A stretch of 64,000 nucleotides of DNA, taken from the NCBI GenBank assembly GCA_963791635.1, contig CAWBTC010000015.1:78519-142518 (forward strand). The letters run 5' to 3'. The stretch is from VFMC01 sp963791635 (GTDB lineage Bacteria > Actinomycetota > Acidimicrobiia > Acidimicrobiales > Ilumatobacteraceae). The notes under the pieces are model-generated. The model searched no databases, was not told the DNA's origin, and saw only the letters and a program-made list of their open reading frames with translations. This document shows positions 53,966 through 62,020 of the stretch, one piece after another. Position 1 is the first letter of the stretch. Every line of letters begins with the position of its first letter. The translations under genes and the position numbers were made by a program.

Positions 53966-56154
53966 CTCGGCGCACCCTCCAGCAGTCCACGCGACCTGTC
54001 TGCGGCGACGACGAGGGGCACGACCGTGTGTGAATGGCGTCCTTCGACGTCGAGCCGGGGCAGCACCCGGGCCAGTCGACGTGGCAGCCACCAGTTGCGA
54101 TCGCCGAGCAGTTCCATCGTGGCCGGCACGAGCACCATGCGCACGATCGTCGCATCGATCAGCACGGCGACCCCGAGTCCGAGGCCGATGAGCTTGATCG
54201 CACGAAGATCGCCGAGGATGAAGCTGCCGAACACGCAGACCATGATGGCAGCCGCTGCGGTGATCACCCGAGCGGTCGATGCGAGACCTTCCACTACGGC
54301 GGTTCCGTTGGGCATGCCGGCGTCCACGCGTTCCTTCACCGACGAGAGCAGGAAGACCTCGTAGTCCATCGACAAGCCGAACACGATGGCAAACAGCATC
54401 ATCGGTGCCCAGGGCTCGATCGGGGCGCCTCCGTCGATGCCGATCAGGCCACCGAGCCAGCCCCATTGGAACACCATCACGAGCACGCCGTATGCGGCAC
54501 CGATCGACAGCAGGTTCAACACGACGGCCTTGAGCGGGACCAGGACCGAGCGGAACACTGCCATCAGCAGCAGAAAGCTGAGTACGAGCACGGCCCCGAT
54601 GAACCAGGGCAACCGGGCCGACATGCGTTCGGCGAAGTCCACGTCGCCGGCTGTCGCTCCGCCGACGTGCACCACGGTGCCCGCGGCGCGTGCCTCGGCG
54701 AGCAATCCGTCGCGCAACTCGTGCACCAACTGGGCGGTCGCCTCGTCCTGGGGTCCGGTGGTGGGGATCACGGTGAGTACGGCCACCGCACCGTCGGGCG
54801 AGAGCGTCGGTGGTGCGACGCGAGCGACGCCGTCGATCGCCGAGAGCGGCCCGACGAGTGCTTCCACTCGGTCGTTCGCGGCCACATCGGGGGTCGCCGC
54901 GACGAGGAGGAGCGGACCGTTCTCGCCGGGCCCGAAGGCGTCGGCGATGCGGTCGTAGGCAGCACGTGTGGTGGTGCCGGTCGCATCGTTGCCGAGGTCG
55001 GCGGTGGCCTGGCGCATGGCGAGTGTGGGCGCCCCGAGCGCGATGAGCGCGGCGAACCCGGCAGCGGCGAACCCTGCCGGGTGGCGTTGGACGAGCCGGC
55101 TCCACCGATGCCAGCCCGTCTCACGCACGGCGTCGCCGCGGGATCGGTGGAGCGACAGCCGGTCGAGGCGCGTGCCGACCGTGCCGAGCAACGCGGGCAG
55201 CAGCGTGATCGCAGCCAGCACAGCGATGAGGACGGCGGTGGAGGTGCCGAGCGCGAGGCCGTAGAGGAACGACAGGCCCATGAGGAACATGCCCATCAGC
55301 GAGATCATGACGGTCACTCCGGCGAACACGACGGCTCGACCCGCGGTGTCGATCGCCTCCACCACGGCATCATGGACGCCTGCCTGGTCGGCCGCTCGGC
55401 CACCACGACGGCGCAACGCCTCGCGGTAACGGGTGACGATGAAGAGCGCGTAGTCGATGCCGACGCCGATGCCCACCATCGACGCCACCTGCACGGTGAA
55501 GTCGGGCGTCGGGACCACTGCCGCCCAGAGCTCCACGCCAGCGAGACCGATCACGATGCCGGCCACCGCCGTCATGACCGGCAGGCCCATCGCGACGACC
55601 GAGCCGAACGCGACGAGCAGGATCACGATTGCGGCAAGGAGGCCGAAGCCTTCTGACGCCGGCACGCCGCCCTCTTGGAACCATGGACTGGAGAAGTCGA
55701 TCGACGTACCGGAGGCACGTAGCGTGCTGGTCTCGCGCATGATCTCGTTCACCACTTCCCCTCGGTCGGGGTCGAACTTCACCTCGGCCGTGCCGACGGT
55801 GCCATCAGCGGATCGCACGCCGTCGACGAGCGGTGATGTCGCTTCCAGCACGCCCGGCAGCGCGCGCAGTCGGATGAGGAAGTCGTCGATCGCCGGTGCG
55901 GCCGCATCGAGGCCGCGATCGTCCTCGAACACCATCAGCGCCGAGCCGACAGGATCGTCGGCGAAGTGATCGACGTAGAGCTGGTAGGCCTCGTCGGAGT
56001 CGGTGCCCTCGAGGCCTCCACCCTGGGCATCGTCGCCACCCCATGCACCCGCGGCGACGGTGGACCCCACGATGAGGAGCAGCCAGGTGACGATGACGAG
56101 TCGTCGGTGGCGCACGGAGAAGGACGCGAGTTGGTGGAGCATGCCGTCAAGCAT
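53962..56154 (-). CDS. MMPL/RND-family membrane exporter
   Basis: 730-residue proton-driven exporter of lipids or hydrophobic drugs. Twelve helices in two halves, each with the periplasmic loop after helix one. The conserved Asp/Tyr pairs are in GIGVGIDYALFIVTRY and VFGLSMDYEVFLLSS, the latter being the family hallmark. First gene of an operon with the kinase and regulator. ATG at 56154; an internal ATG 12 bp in is also possible. Confidence 0.93.
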   Translation of the reverse strand: MLDGMLHQLASFSVRHRRLVIVTWLLLIVGSTVAAGAWGGDDAQGGGLEGTDSDEAYQLYVDHFADDPVGSALMVFEDDRGLDAAAPAIDDFLIRLRALPGVLEATSPLVDGVRSADGTVGTAEVKFDPDRGEVVNEIMRETSTLRASGTSIDFSSPWFQEGGVPASEGFGLLAAIVILLVAFGSVVAMGLPVMTAVAGIVIGLAGVELWAAVVPTPDFTVQVASMVGIGVGIDYALFIVTRYREALRRRGGRAADQAGVHDAVVEAIDTAGRAVVFAGVTVMISLMGMFLMGLSFLYGLALGTSTAVLIAVLAAITLLPALLGTVGTRLDRLSLHRSRGDAVRETGWHRWSRLVQRHPAGFAAAGFAALIALGAPTLAMRQATADLGNDATGTTTRAAYDRIADAFGPGENGPLLLVAATPDVAANDRVEALVGPLSAIDGVARVAPPTLSPDGAVAVLTVIPTTGPQDEATAQLVHELRDGLLAEARAAGTVVHVGGATAGDVDFAERMSARLPWFIGAVLVLSFLLLMAVFRSVLVPLKAVVLNLLSIGAAYGVLVMVFQWGWLGGLIGIDGGAPIEPWAPMMLFAIVFGLSMDYEVFLLSSVKERVDAGMPNGTAVVEGLASTARVITAAAAIMVCVFGSFILGDLRAIKLIGLGLGVAVLIDATIVRMVLVPATMELLGDRNWWLPRRLARVLPRLDVEGRHSHTVVPLVVAADRSRGLLEGAPR

Positions 56155-56224
56155 GAAGACAGGCGCTCTCGCCCACCATCCGGCCCCCAGGCGTCTCCAG
56201 GGTGGGGCTGGCCCTACCCCGACA

Positions 56225-56287
56225 TGTTCTGGTCGCGCTGGCTTGGGTTCATCGCAAACGTGCGCGACCAGAATGGCGTGGGGACGG
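56225..56287. repeat. 63-bp structured direct repeat, copy A
   Basis: First 49 bp identical to copy B. They hold a perfect 12-bp inverted repeat TTCTGGTCGCGC / GCGCGACCAGAA around a 23-nt centre. After 2 mismatched bases, 12 more bases (gcgtggggacgg) match again. Located between the 3' end of the SDR gene and the start of the MMPL operon. Confidence 0.9.
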
Positions 56288-56333
56288 CCGCCGGCCGGCC
56301 TGCGTGCTCAGAACGGCGTTGGCGATCCCGTCT

Positions 56334-56396
56334 TGTTCTGGTCGCGCTGGCTTGGGTTCATCGCAAACGTGCGCGACCAGAAGAGCGTGGGGACGG
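56334..56396. repeat. 63-bp structured direct repeat, copy B
   Basis: Second copy, beginning 109 bp after copy A and ending 5 bp before the SDR stop codon position. Same 12-bp inverted repeat and conserved centre. The segment between copies holds a weak partial third match (gaacggcgttgg). Confidence 0.9.
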
Positions 56397-56400
56397 GCGA

Positions 56401-57225
56401 TCAGTTCGCTTCGCGAGCGACCACCATGCGTGTGCCCGACCACGTCGCGGCCATCTTCGCTCCGCTCGTCACGCCGGCGTCGACCACGAGGGTCTGGCCG
56501 GTCACGTAGCTGCCGCCGTCGCTCATGAAGTACAGCACCGCCTCGGCGATGTCGCTCGCGTGGCCGGCGCGACCGAGCGGTGAGGTGCGGGCGATGTGCT
56601 CGGTGACCTTCTCGAGGTCGTCGGGGTTCCCGGTCGTCACGTGGGCGGTCATTGCGGTGGGGATGCTTCCTGGCGCGACAGCGTTGACGCGGATGCCGCT
56701 GGCGGCGAGCTCCGAAGCTGCCGAACGGGCGAGCCCCACGACACCGGTCTTCGCCACGCTGTACGCGTGAGGGCCGAGGCCACCCTGCACCCCGGCGATC
56801 GACGATGTCATCACGATGCTGCCGCCGTTCCCGGCCGCCTGCATCGCCCGTGCCGCGTGCTTGACGGTGACGAACACGCCGCGGACGAGTACGGCGATGG
56901 TGCGGTCGAAGTCCTCCATCGGTGTCTCGGCGATCGGACCGGCAACGCCGACGATGCCGGCGTTGGCGAAGGCGCCATCGAGGCGACCCCACGTGCTGAC
57001 GGCGAGGTCGATGGCCGCAGCCACGTCAGCCTCCACGGTGACGTCGCACTTCGCGAAGCGTGCTGCATCGCCGAGCGAATCGGCGACGGCCTGCCCGCGG
57101 GCAGCGTCGTAGTCGGCGACGACGACCCTGCCACCCTCGGCGACCAGCAGCCGGGCGGTGGCTTCACCCAGTCCGCTGGCTCCACCGGTGACGACTGCGA
57201 CCTTGTTCTCGAAACGATTCCCCAT
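56401..57225 (-). CDS. Short-chain dehydrogenase/reductase
   Basis: 274-residue NAD(P) oxidoreductase. Cofactor motif TGGASGLGE near residue 14, FANAGIVG, and catalytic YSVAK (Tyr-x-x-x-Lys); C-terminal GGSYVTGQTLVVDAG. An Asp after the second strand (VVADYD) favours NAD. The ATG follows TAGGGT by 8 nt (leaderless). A glycol, steroid or hydroxyacyl-CoA substrate are all possible. Confidence 0.92.
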   Translation of the reverse strand: MGNRFENKVAVVTGGASGLGEATARLLVAEGGRVVVADYDAARGQAVADSLGDAARFAKCDVTVEADVAAAIDLAVSTWGRLDGAFANAGIVGVAGPIAETPMEDFDRTIAVLVRGVFVTVKHAARAMQAAGNGGSIVMTSSIAGVQGGLGPHAYSVAKTGVVGLARSAASELAASGIRVNAVAPGSIPTAMTAHVTTGNPDDLEKVTEHIARTSPLGRAGHASDIAEAVLYFMSDGGSYVTGQTLVVDAGVTSGAKMAATWSGTRMVVAREAN

Positions 57226-57233
57226 GGTCGGCG

Positions 57234-57239
57234 ACCCTA
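57234..57239 (-). promoter_or_regulatory. -10 element (TAGGGT) of a putative leaderless promoter
   Basis: TAGGGT, 8 nt, then the ATG of the SDR gene. It lies 20 bp from the edge of the 21-bp minisatellite. Confidence 0.5.
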
Positions 57240-57258
57240 GGCAGCGGGTCACCAATCG

Positions 57259-57404
57259 GGCGAAGCGGGCAGTGTGCTCAGGCGAAGCGGGCGGTGTTCT
57301 CAGGCGAAGCGGGCGGTTTCTCAGGCGAAGCGGGCGGTTTCTCAGGCGAAGCGGGCGGTTTCTCAGGCGAAGCGGGCGGTTTCTCAGGCGAAGCGGGCGG
57401 TGTT
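57259..57404. repeat. Seven-copy 21/22-bp minisatellite covering the phosphatase stop codon
   Basis: Core ggcgaagcgggcgg starts at 57259, 57281, 57303, 57324, 57345, 57366 and 57387 (steps of 22, 22, 21, 21, 21, 21). Read on the - strand, each unit ends in codons for Ala-Arg-Phe-Ala and a TGA; the first of these is the real end of the phosphatase gene. Copies three to six are identical. Confidence 0.95.
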
Positions 57405-59063
57405 GGTGCCAGCGTCGATGACGTAGGTGGCGTGGACGAACATCGGCGCTCCCGGTTCCTTCACGGTCTCGACCATTCGGTACTCCGCGCTCCACAGCGA
57501 CGGTGTCACGGTGTGGAGGATGTAGCCGCGGTGCTCGAGCTCCACGTCGACGATGTCGGGGATCGCCTTCACCACATCGGTCACCGCGGGGTCGATCAGT
57601 CCACCCGAGGAGATGGAGGTGGCCACCAGTTCGACGGCCACCGCGGTGCCGGTGCCGCGTTCACCTTGGCGGATCATGCCGGCGCCGGCGAAGTGGATGT
57701 CGCCGGTGAGCACGACGGTGTTCTTCGACGGGTCGAGCGAGTCGACGATCCGGTTGCGTTCGACGGGGTAGCCGTCCCACTGGTCGTAGTTCAGCACGGC
57801 CCCGCCGAGGGTGACGTTGCCGAGGACCGTCTGCTGGGCGATCACCTGCCACAGGGCTGTTGCTGACCCGAGGGTGTCGAGGAGCCACCCCTCCTGGGCA
57901 TCGCCGAGCATGGTGCGCGATTCGTCGAATGTCTCCGCGCACGGCGGGTCGAGACTGAGGTCGGGGTCGCCGCAGGCCTGATCGGAGCGGTACTGCCGGC
58001 CGTCGAGGATCGCGAGGTCGACGAGGTCGCCCCAGCGGGCGGCCCGGTAGATCGTGTAGTCAGCGGCGGCGGTGTCGGGCGCCGGGAGGTTCACCGGCTG
58101 GTGCTCCCACCAGGCCTGGTACGCGGCATGGCGGCGATCGGCGAATGCGGGGGCGTCGGCGTCGTCTTGCGGAACGAGCCCTGCGTAGTTGTTCTCCACC
58201 TCGTGGTCGTCCCAGGTGACGAACCACGGGCACGACGCATGCGCCGCCTGCAGATCGGCATCGCGCTTGTACAGGGCGTATCGGTTCCGGTACGCATCGA
58301 GCGTCGTGACCTCGTCGGTGCCGTGTGTGCGCACGACGAAGTTCTCGCCGATCGTTGCCGCCCGGCCCTCGTAGATGTAGTCGCCGAGGAAGGCGACGAA
58401 GTCGACCTGTTGGTCGGCGATGTCGCGGTGGGCGGTGTAGAAGCCGTCCTGGTAGTTCTGGCAGCTCGCGCTGGCGAAGCGCAACTCGTCGACTGCTTCG
58501 TCGGCTCCGGGAGCGGCGCGGGTTCGACCCACCGGACTGATGTACCCGCCGGCCCGGAAGCGGTAGTGCCACCAGCCCGGATCGAGCGCGACGAGCGCGT
58601 GCACGCTGTGGCCCTGGTCCTCGGTCGCAGTTTCGGTGCCGCTCGCCACCACGTCGGCGAAGGTCTCGTCGGCGGCGATCTCCCAGAGCACGTCGATGTC
58701 ATCGGCGGGCATGCCGCCACCGTTCAGCGGGTCGGGGGCCAGGCGGGTCCACAACACCACGCCGCCGATGCCGGGATCACCGCTCGCGACGCCGAGGGTG
58801 AACGGGTCGCCTCCGAGGTCGATGGCCACGGTGGTGGCAGGCGCGGTGGGAGCGGGTGCTGCGTCGGTCGTCCCGGGTGTGCTGTCGGTGGTCTGGTCGG
58901 TCTCGCCGGTCTGGTCGGTCTCGCCGGTCTCGGCGGAGGTCTCCCCGGTCGGGCCGGCGACGTCGGCTGCAGGGGACTCGTCGTCGCTGCACGAGCTGAG
59001 GACGGCTCCGGTCAGCACTGCGGCAGAACCGGCCAGGAAGAAGCGGCGTGAGATCGGCTGCAT
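57384..59063 (-). CDS. PhoD-like alkaline phosphatase, Tat-exported lipoprotein
   Basis: 559-residue secreted phosphatase/phosphodiesterase. The signal has a twin-arginine motif (SRRFFLAGSAAV) and a lipobox (VLSSC), so it is folded before export and lipid-anchored. A Thr/Glu/Asp linker follows. The catalytic domain has an N-terminal Ig-like part (FTLGVASGDPG), then FLGDYIYEGR and WDDHEVENNYAG, the metal-binding blocks of PhoD, and VVLTGDIHFAGAG. The 3' end is expanded into a tandem repeat. Divergent from the P450 gene. Likely supplies phosphate from organic esters. Confidence 0.92.
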   Translation of the reverse strand: MQPISRRFFLAGSAAVLTGAVLSSCSDDESPAADVAGPTGETSAETGETDQTGETDQTTDSTPGTTDAAPAPTAPATTVAIDLGGDPFTLGVASGDPGIGGVVLWTRLAPDPLNGGGMPADDIDVLWEIAADETFADVVASGTETATEDQGHSVHALVALDPGWWHYRFRAGGYISPVGRTRAAPGADEAVDELRFASASCQNYQDGFYTAHRDIADQQVDFVAFLGDYIYEGRAATIGENFVVRTHGTDEVTTLDAYRNRYALYKRDADLQAAHASCPWFVTWDDHEVENNYAGLVPQDDADAPAFADRRHAAYQAWWEHQPVNLPAPDTAAADYTIYRAARWGDLVDLAILDGRQYRSDQACGDPDLSLDPPCAETFDESRTMLGDAQEGWLLDTLGSATALWQVIAQQTVLGNVTLGGAVLNYDQWDGYPVERNRIVDSLDPSKNTVVLTGDIHFAGAGMIRQGERGTGTAVAVELVATSISSGGLIDPAVTDVVKAIPDIVDVELEHRGYILHTVTPSLWSAEYRMVETVKEPGAPMFVHATYVIDAGTNTARFA

Positions 59064-59140
59064 GGAGAGAGTCTTGCGGACCTTCGGCGTGACGGGCGAG
59101 CGGGCGGGAGGCTGGCAGACGGCGGCGGACGAGCGGGCGG

Positions 59141-59170
59141 ACGGCGGCAGACGGCGGCAGACGGCGGCAG
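59141..59170. repeat. 10-bp tandem repeat in the divergent PhoD/P450 intergenic region
   Basis: Three adjacent perfect copies of acggcggcag, with degenerate copies upstream from about 59105, in a 147-bp divergent promoter region. No clear -10 element could be placed here. Confidence 0.8.
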
Positions 59171-59210
59171 GGATCGCCGTCGGCGGGGTCAATGGGTGAA
59201 ACTGTCGCCC

Positions 59211-60533
59211 ATGACCACCACGGATCGTCCTGCACCAGTGTCCCTGGACGGGTTCAACCCGTTCAGCGAGGCAGTGCAGCAGTGCCCGCACCTCTACTAC
59301 CGAGCGATGCAGGAGCAGGCTCCCGTCTTCCATGTGCCCGGCACCGACCTGTACATGGTCACCCGGCACGAGATGGTGACGCCGATCCTGCGCGACACGC
59401 AACTCTTCTCCAACCGGTTCGGCAGCGCCGGCGAACCCGCCACGGGTGAAGCCGCGGCGAGGATCAAGGCCGTGCTCGCCACCGGTTGGCCGCCGGTCCC
59501 GACCATGCTGACGGTCGACCCGCCGTACCACACCCGCTATCGGGGCACGGTCGCGAGCTACTTCACGCCGCGCAAGATGGCCGAGCTGCGGGCGCCTGTG
59601 GAGGCGATCGTCGATCGATTGATCGACAACTTGCCCGAGGGCGACTTCGACCTGGTGCCGAACTTCGCGGTGCCGCTGCCGATCGAGGCGATCGCGTGCA
59701 TCCTCAACGTGCCGTCTGATCGCATGGCCGACTTCAAGCGGTGGAGCGATGACTCGATCGCCAACATCGGCACGACGATCACCGATGACCAGCGGATCGC
59801 TGCCTTTCACGGCATCATCGAGTTCCAGCACTACTTCGCGGCACAGCTCGAAAGCCGGCGTACCGATCCACAGCAGGACCTCATGACGGATCTCGTGAAC
59901 GCGGTGATCGACACCGATCCGGCCGAGGACGGGACACCCGGACAGAAGCGTCCCCTCGACATGGCCGAGATGCTGTCGATCGTGCAGCAGTTGCTGGTCG
60001 CCGGCAACGAGACCACCACCAAGGCGATCACCGAAGGCATCATGCTGCTCGCGCAGCACCCCGAAGTGTTCGCCAAGCTCAAGGCAGATCCTGCCGGCTA
60101 CTCGCTCTTGGTGACCGAGGAGGTGCTGCGCCTGTCGACGCCGACGCAGGGCATGTTCCGCGTCGCCACCCGCGACACCGAGCTCGCAGGTGTGCAGATC
60201 CCGAAAGGCTCGCGCCTGGTGGTCGTGTACGCCGGGGCCAACAGGGACGCCAGTGTGTGGGGCGACGACCCCGACCGCTTCGATCCGGATCGCCCGAACC
60301 TGAAGGACCATCTCGCGTTCGGCAAGGGCATCCACTTCTGCCTCGGTGCACCGCTGTCGCGGCTCGAGATGCAGGTGGCCTTCGAACATCTCGGCCGCCG
60401 CATCGAGCGCATCGAGTTGGCGGACGACAACGAGTTCCGGTACTTCCCCAGCTTCATGTTGCGTGGCCTGACGGGCTTGACCGTCAGGATGCACAAGGGC
60501 GCACGTGCGGACGGGGCGCGAGCAGATGTCTGA
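59211..60533 (+). CDS. Cytochrome P450
   Basis: 440-residue soluble P450. I-helix LLVAGNETTTKAIT, K-helix EEVLRLSTP, heme loop FGKGIHFCLGAPLSR. Resembles the P450 at 26956 in the middle region (FKRWSDDSIA versus FKKWSDDSVA). ATG chosen; a GTG at 59196 is in frame. The stop lies within an 8-bp overlap with the B12-binding mutase subunit gene, so the two are co-translated, an unusual pairing. Confidence 0.9.
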   Translation: MTTTDRPAPVSLDGFNPFSEAVQQCPHLYYRAMQEQAPVFHVPGTDLYMVTRHEMVTPILRDTQLFSNRFGSAGEPATGEAAARIKAVLATGWPPVPTMLTVDPPYHTRYRGTVASYFTPRKMAELRAPVEAIVDRLIDNLPEGDFDLVPNFAVPLPIEAIACILNVPSDRMADFKRWSDDSIANIGTTITDDQRIAAFHGIIEFQHYFAAQLESRRTDPQQDLMTDLVNAVIDTDPAEDGTPGQKRPLDMAEMLSIVQQLLVAGNETTTKAITEGIMLLAQHPEVFAKLKADPAGYSLLVTEEVLRLSTPTQGMFRVATRDTELAGVQIPKGSRLVVVYAGANRDASVWGDDPDRFDPDRPNLKDHLAFGKGIHFCLGAPLSRLEMQVAFEHLGRRIERIELADDNEFRYFPSFMLRGLTGLTVRMHKGARADGARADV

Positions 60534-60921
60534 TCGCGTGCTGGTGGCCAAGGTGGGCCTCGACGGCCACGATCGTGGCGTGAAGGTGGTGGCTCGCATC
60601 CTCCGCGATGCCGGCTTCGAGGTGATCTACACCGGCTTGTTCCAGACACCCGAGAAGGTCGCGGCTGCGGCGATCGACGAAGATGTCGATGCGGTGGGTC
60701 TGTCGATGCTGAGCGGTGCACACATGACCCTCGCCCCGCTCGTCGTGGCCAAACTGCGTGAGATGGGGGCCGACATCCCGGTGGTCGTCGGCGGGATCAT
60801 CCCGGACCGCGACGCTGCCAAGCTCCGCGATGTCGGGGTGGCCGGTGTGCTGACGCCAGGCGCGACCGCAGACCAAGTCGTCGCGTGCATGCGCGACGTG
60901 ATCGCCGTCAGCCGCAGCTGA
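60526..60921 (+). CDS. B12-binding subunit of a split acyl-CoA mutase
   Basis: 131-residue cobalamin-binding protein of the IcmB/HcmB type. The signature DxHxxG is D13-G-H15-D-R-G18, SxL is S60-M-L62, and GG is at 89-90 (VVVGGIIPDR), spaced as in mutases. It should complete the large subunit at 35792, no other candidate being in the window. ATG chosen for the ATGTCTGA overlap with the P450 stop; a GTG at 60505 is less likely. Confidence 0.9.
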   Translation: MSDRVLVAKVGLDGHDRGVKVVARILRDAGFEVIYTGLFQTPEKVAAAAIDEDVDAVGLSMLSGAHMTLAPLVVAKLREMGADIPVVVGGIIPDRDAAKLRDVGVAGVLTPGATADQVVACMRDVIAVSRS

Positions 60922-60963
60922 CATCCCCCTGACGGTGCCTGCTGGGGAGTTGTCGGTCGATCT

Positions 60964-61009
60964 GTCGGAGTTGGTGTCGGAGTTGGTGTCGGAGTTGGCG
61001 TCGGAGTTG
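60964..61009 (+). repeat. 12-bp tandem repeat downstream of the B12-binding subunit gene
   Basis: Unit gtcggagttggt: two perfect copies, one with a single change, and a final partial, 42 nt after the stop codon and 35 nt before the next gene's promoter. Confidence 0.88.
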
Positions 61010-61044
61010 TCTGGGAACAGCCACGCCCTTGACCCGCCATCGCG

Positions 61045-61050
61045 TACATT
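61045..61050 (+). promoter_or_regulatory. -10 element (TACATT) of a putative leaderless promoter
   Basis: TACATT, 7 nt, then ATG at 61058. It selects this ATG over the in-frame codons further upstream that run through the tandem repeat. Confidence 0.6.
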
Positions 61051-61057
61051 CACTCCG

Positions 61058-62020
61058 ATGGGTCCGTCGCCACTGGAACGAGTCACGAATCTGCTGACGC
61101 TCCTGCTGGAGACGCGCGTCCCGCTCACGCTCAAGCAGATCTCCCAGGAGCTCGCCGGGATGTACCCGGACAAGCACGTCGCTCTTCGGGGAGCGTTCGA
61201 GCGTGACAAGGCGCTCCTTCGCGACATCGGGGTACCGATCGAGACCGAGGTCCTCGGCGGTGACCAGGCCGGTGAGACCGCGTATCGCATCGACCGTGAC
61301 CGATACGAGCTCCGCGGGCTGCAGCTCGACGAGGACGAGCGTCACGCACTGCAGATGGCGGTGGCCACGATCCGCTCCGACACCGGCCAGGAGGGCGTGT
61401 GGAAGCTGGGAGGGTCGGTGCTGCCCAGTTCGTCGGTCGTGACCAACGTGGCCCAGCACGAGGCGCTCCCCATCCTGCGCGCGGCATCGGGCAGCCGGAA
61501 CACCGTGACGTTCCGCTACCGCGGAACCGAGCGCGAGCTCGATCCGTATGGGCTGTTGCTACGCGAGGGGTTCTGGTACGTGATCGGCCACGACCATCGT
61601 CACGCGGAGGTGCGCACGTATCGAGTGGACCGCATCGAAGGTGAGGTGGCGCTGCGCGCCGGAGCCGTGTTCGAACGCCCCGACGGCTTCGACGTGCGTG
61701 CTGCCTTCCCGGCTGACGCCAAGCTGCTCGGAGAGAGCGACGACGGCGCGAGCACCGCCGAAGTGGTGGTCGATCCGCCGTTGGCGGAGGTTGTGCGGCG
61801 TGAGCTCGGAGCGGCCGCAGTCGTCAGCGAGGATGCGACGGGCGCAGTGGTGTTCCGTGTGCCATGCGTGAATCGTGATGCGTTCCGCTCGTGGGTGCTC
61901 GGTCTCGGCGATCACGCAGAGGTGCTCACCCCGCCCGAGGTGCGCGCCGACCTGGTGGCTTGGCTGCGTTCGATCGCGACGCTGACCGGTGGTCGCGGTT
62001 CCGATGGGGATGTGTCGTGA
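61058..62020 (+). CDS. pafB: WYL-domain transcriptional regulator (PafB-like)
   Basis: 320 residues: N-terminal winged HTH (LERVTNLLTLLLETRVPLTL), a WYL domain at about 145-200 (VTFRYRGTERELDPYGLLL, then GFWYVIGHDH and TYRVDRI) and a WCX C-terminal region. The head-to-tail pair with the next gene matches the PafB/PafC arrangement; in mycobacteria PafBC activates the LexA-independent DNA-damage response. The Pup-proteasome genes that often flank it are not in view. Leaderless start. Confidence 0.87.
   Translation: MGPSPLERVTNLLTLLLETRVPLTLKQISQELAGMYPDKHVALRGAFERDKALLRDIGVPIETEVLGGDQAGETAYRIDRDRYELRGLQLDEDERHALQMAVATIRSDTGQEGVWKLGGSVLPSSSVVTNVAQHEALPILRAASGSRNTVTFRYRGTERELDPYGLLLREGFWYVIGHDHRHAEVRTYRVDRIEGEVALRAGAVFERPDGFDVRAAFPADAKLLGESDDGASTAEVVVDPPLAEVVRRELGAAAVVSEDATGAVVFRVPCVNRDAFRSWVLGLGDHAEVLTPPEVRADLVAWLRSIATLTGGRGSDGDVS

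Noticed and set aside
57259..57404. CRISPR-like array of seven regular repeats
   Set aside because: The 21/22-bp units are contiguous with no unique spacers, and no cas genes are present; it is a tandem minisatellite.
59064..60599. N-terminal extension of the PhoD-like frame over the P450 gene (1071 residues)
   Set aside because: The Tat signal at 59063 marks the true start, and the extension is antisense to a clear P450.
60935..61057. N-terminal extension of the pafB-like gene through the 12-bp repeat
   Set aside because: The extension is low-complexity repeat translation, and a -10 hexamer 7 nt before the ATG at 61058 gives a better start.
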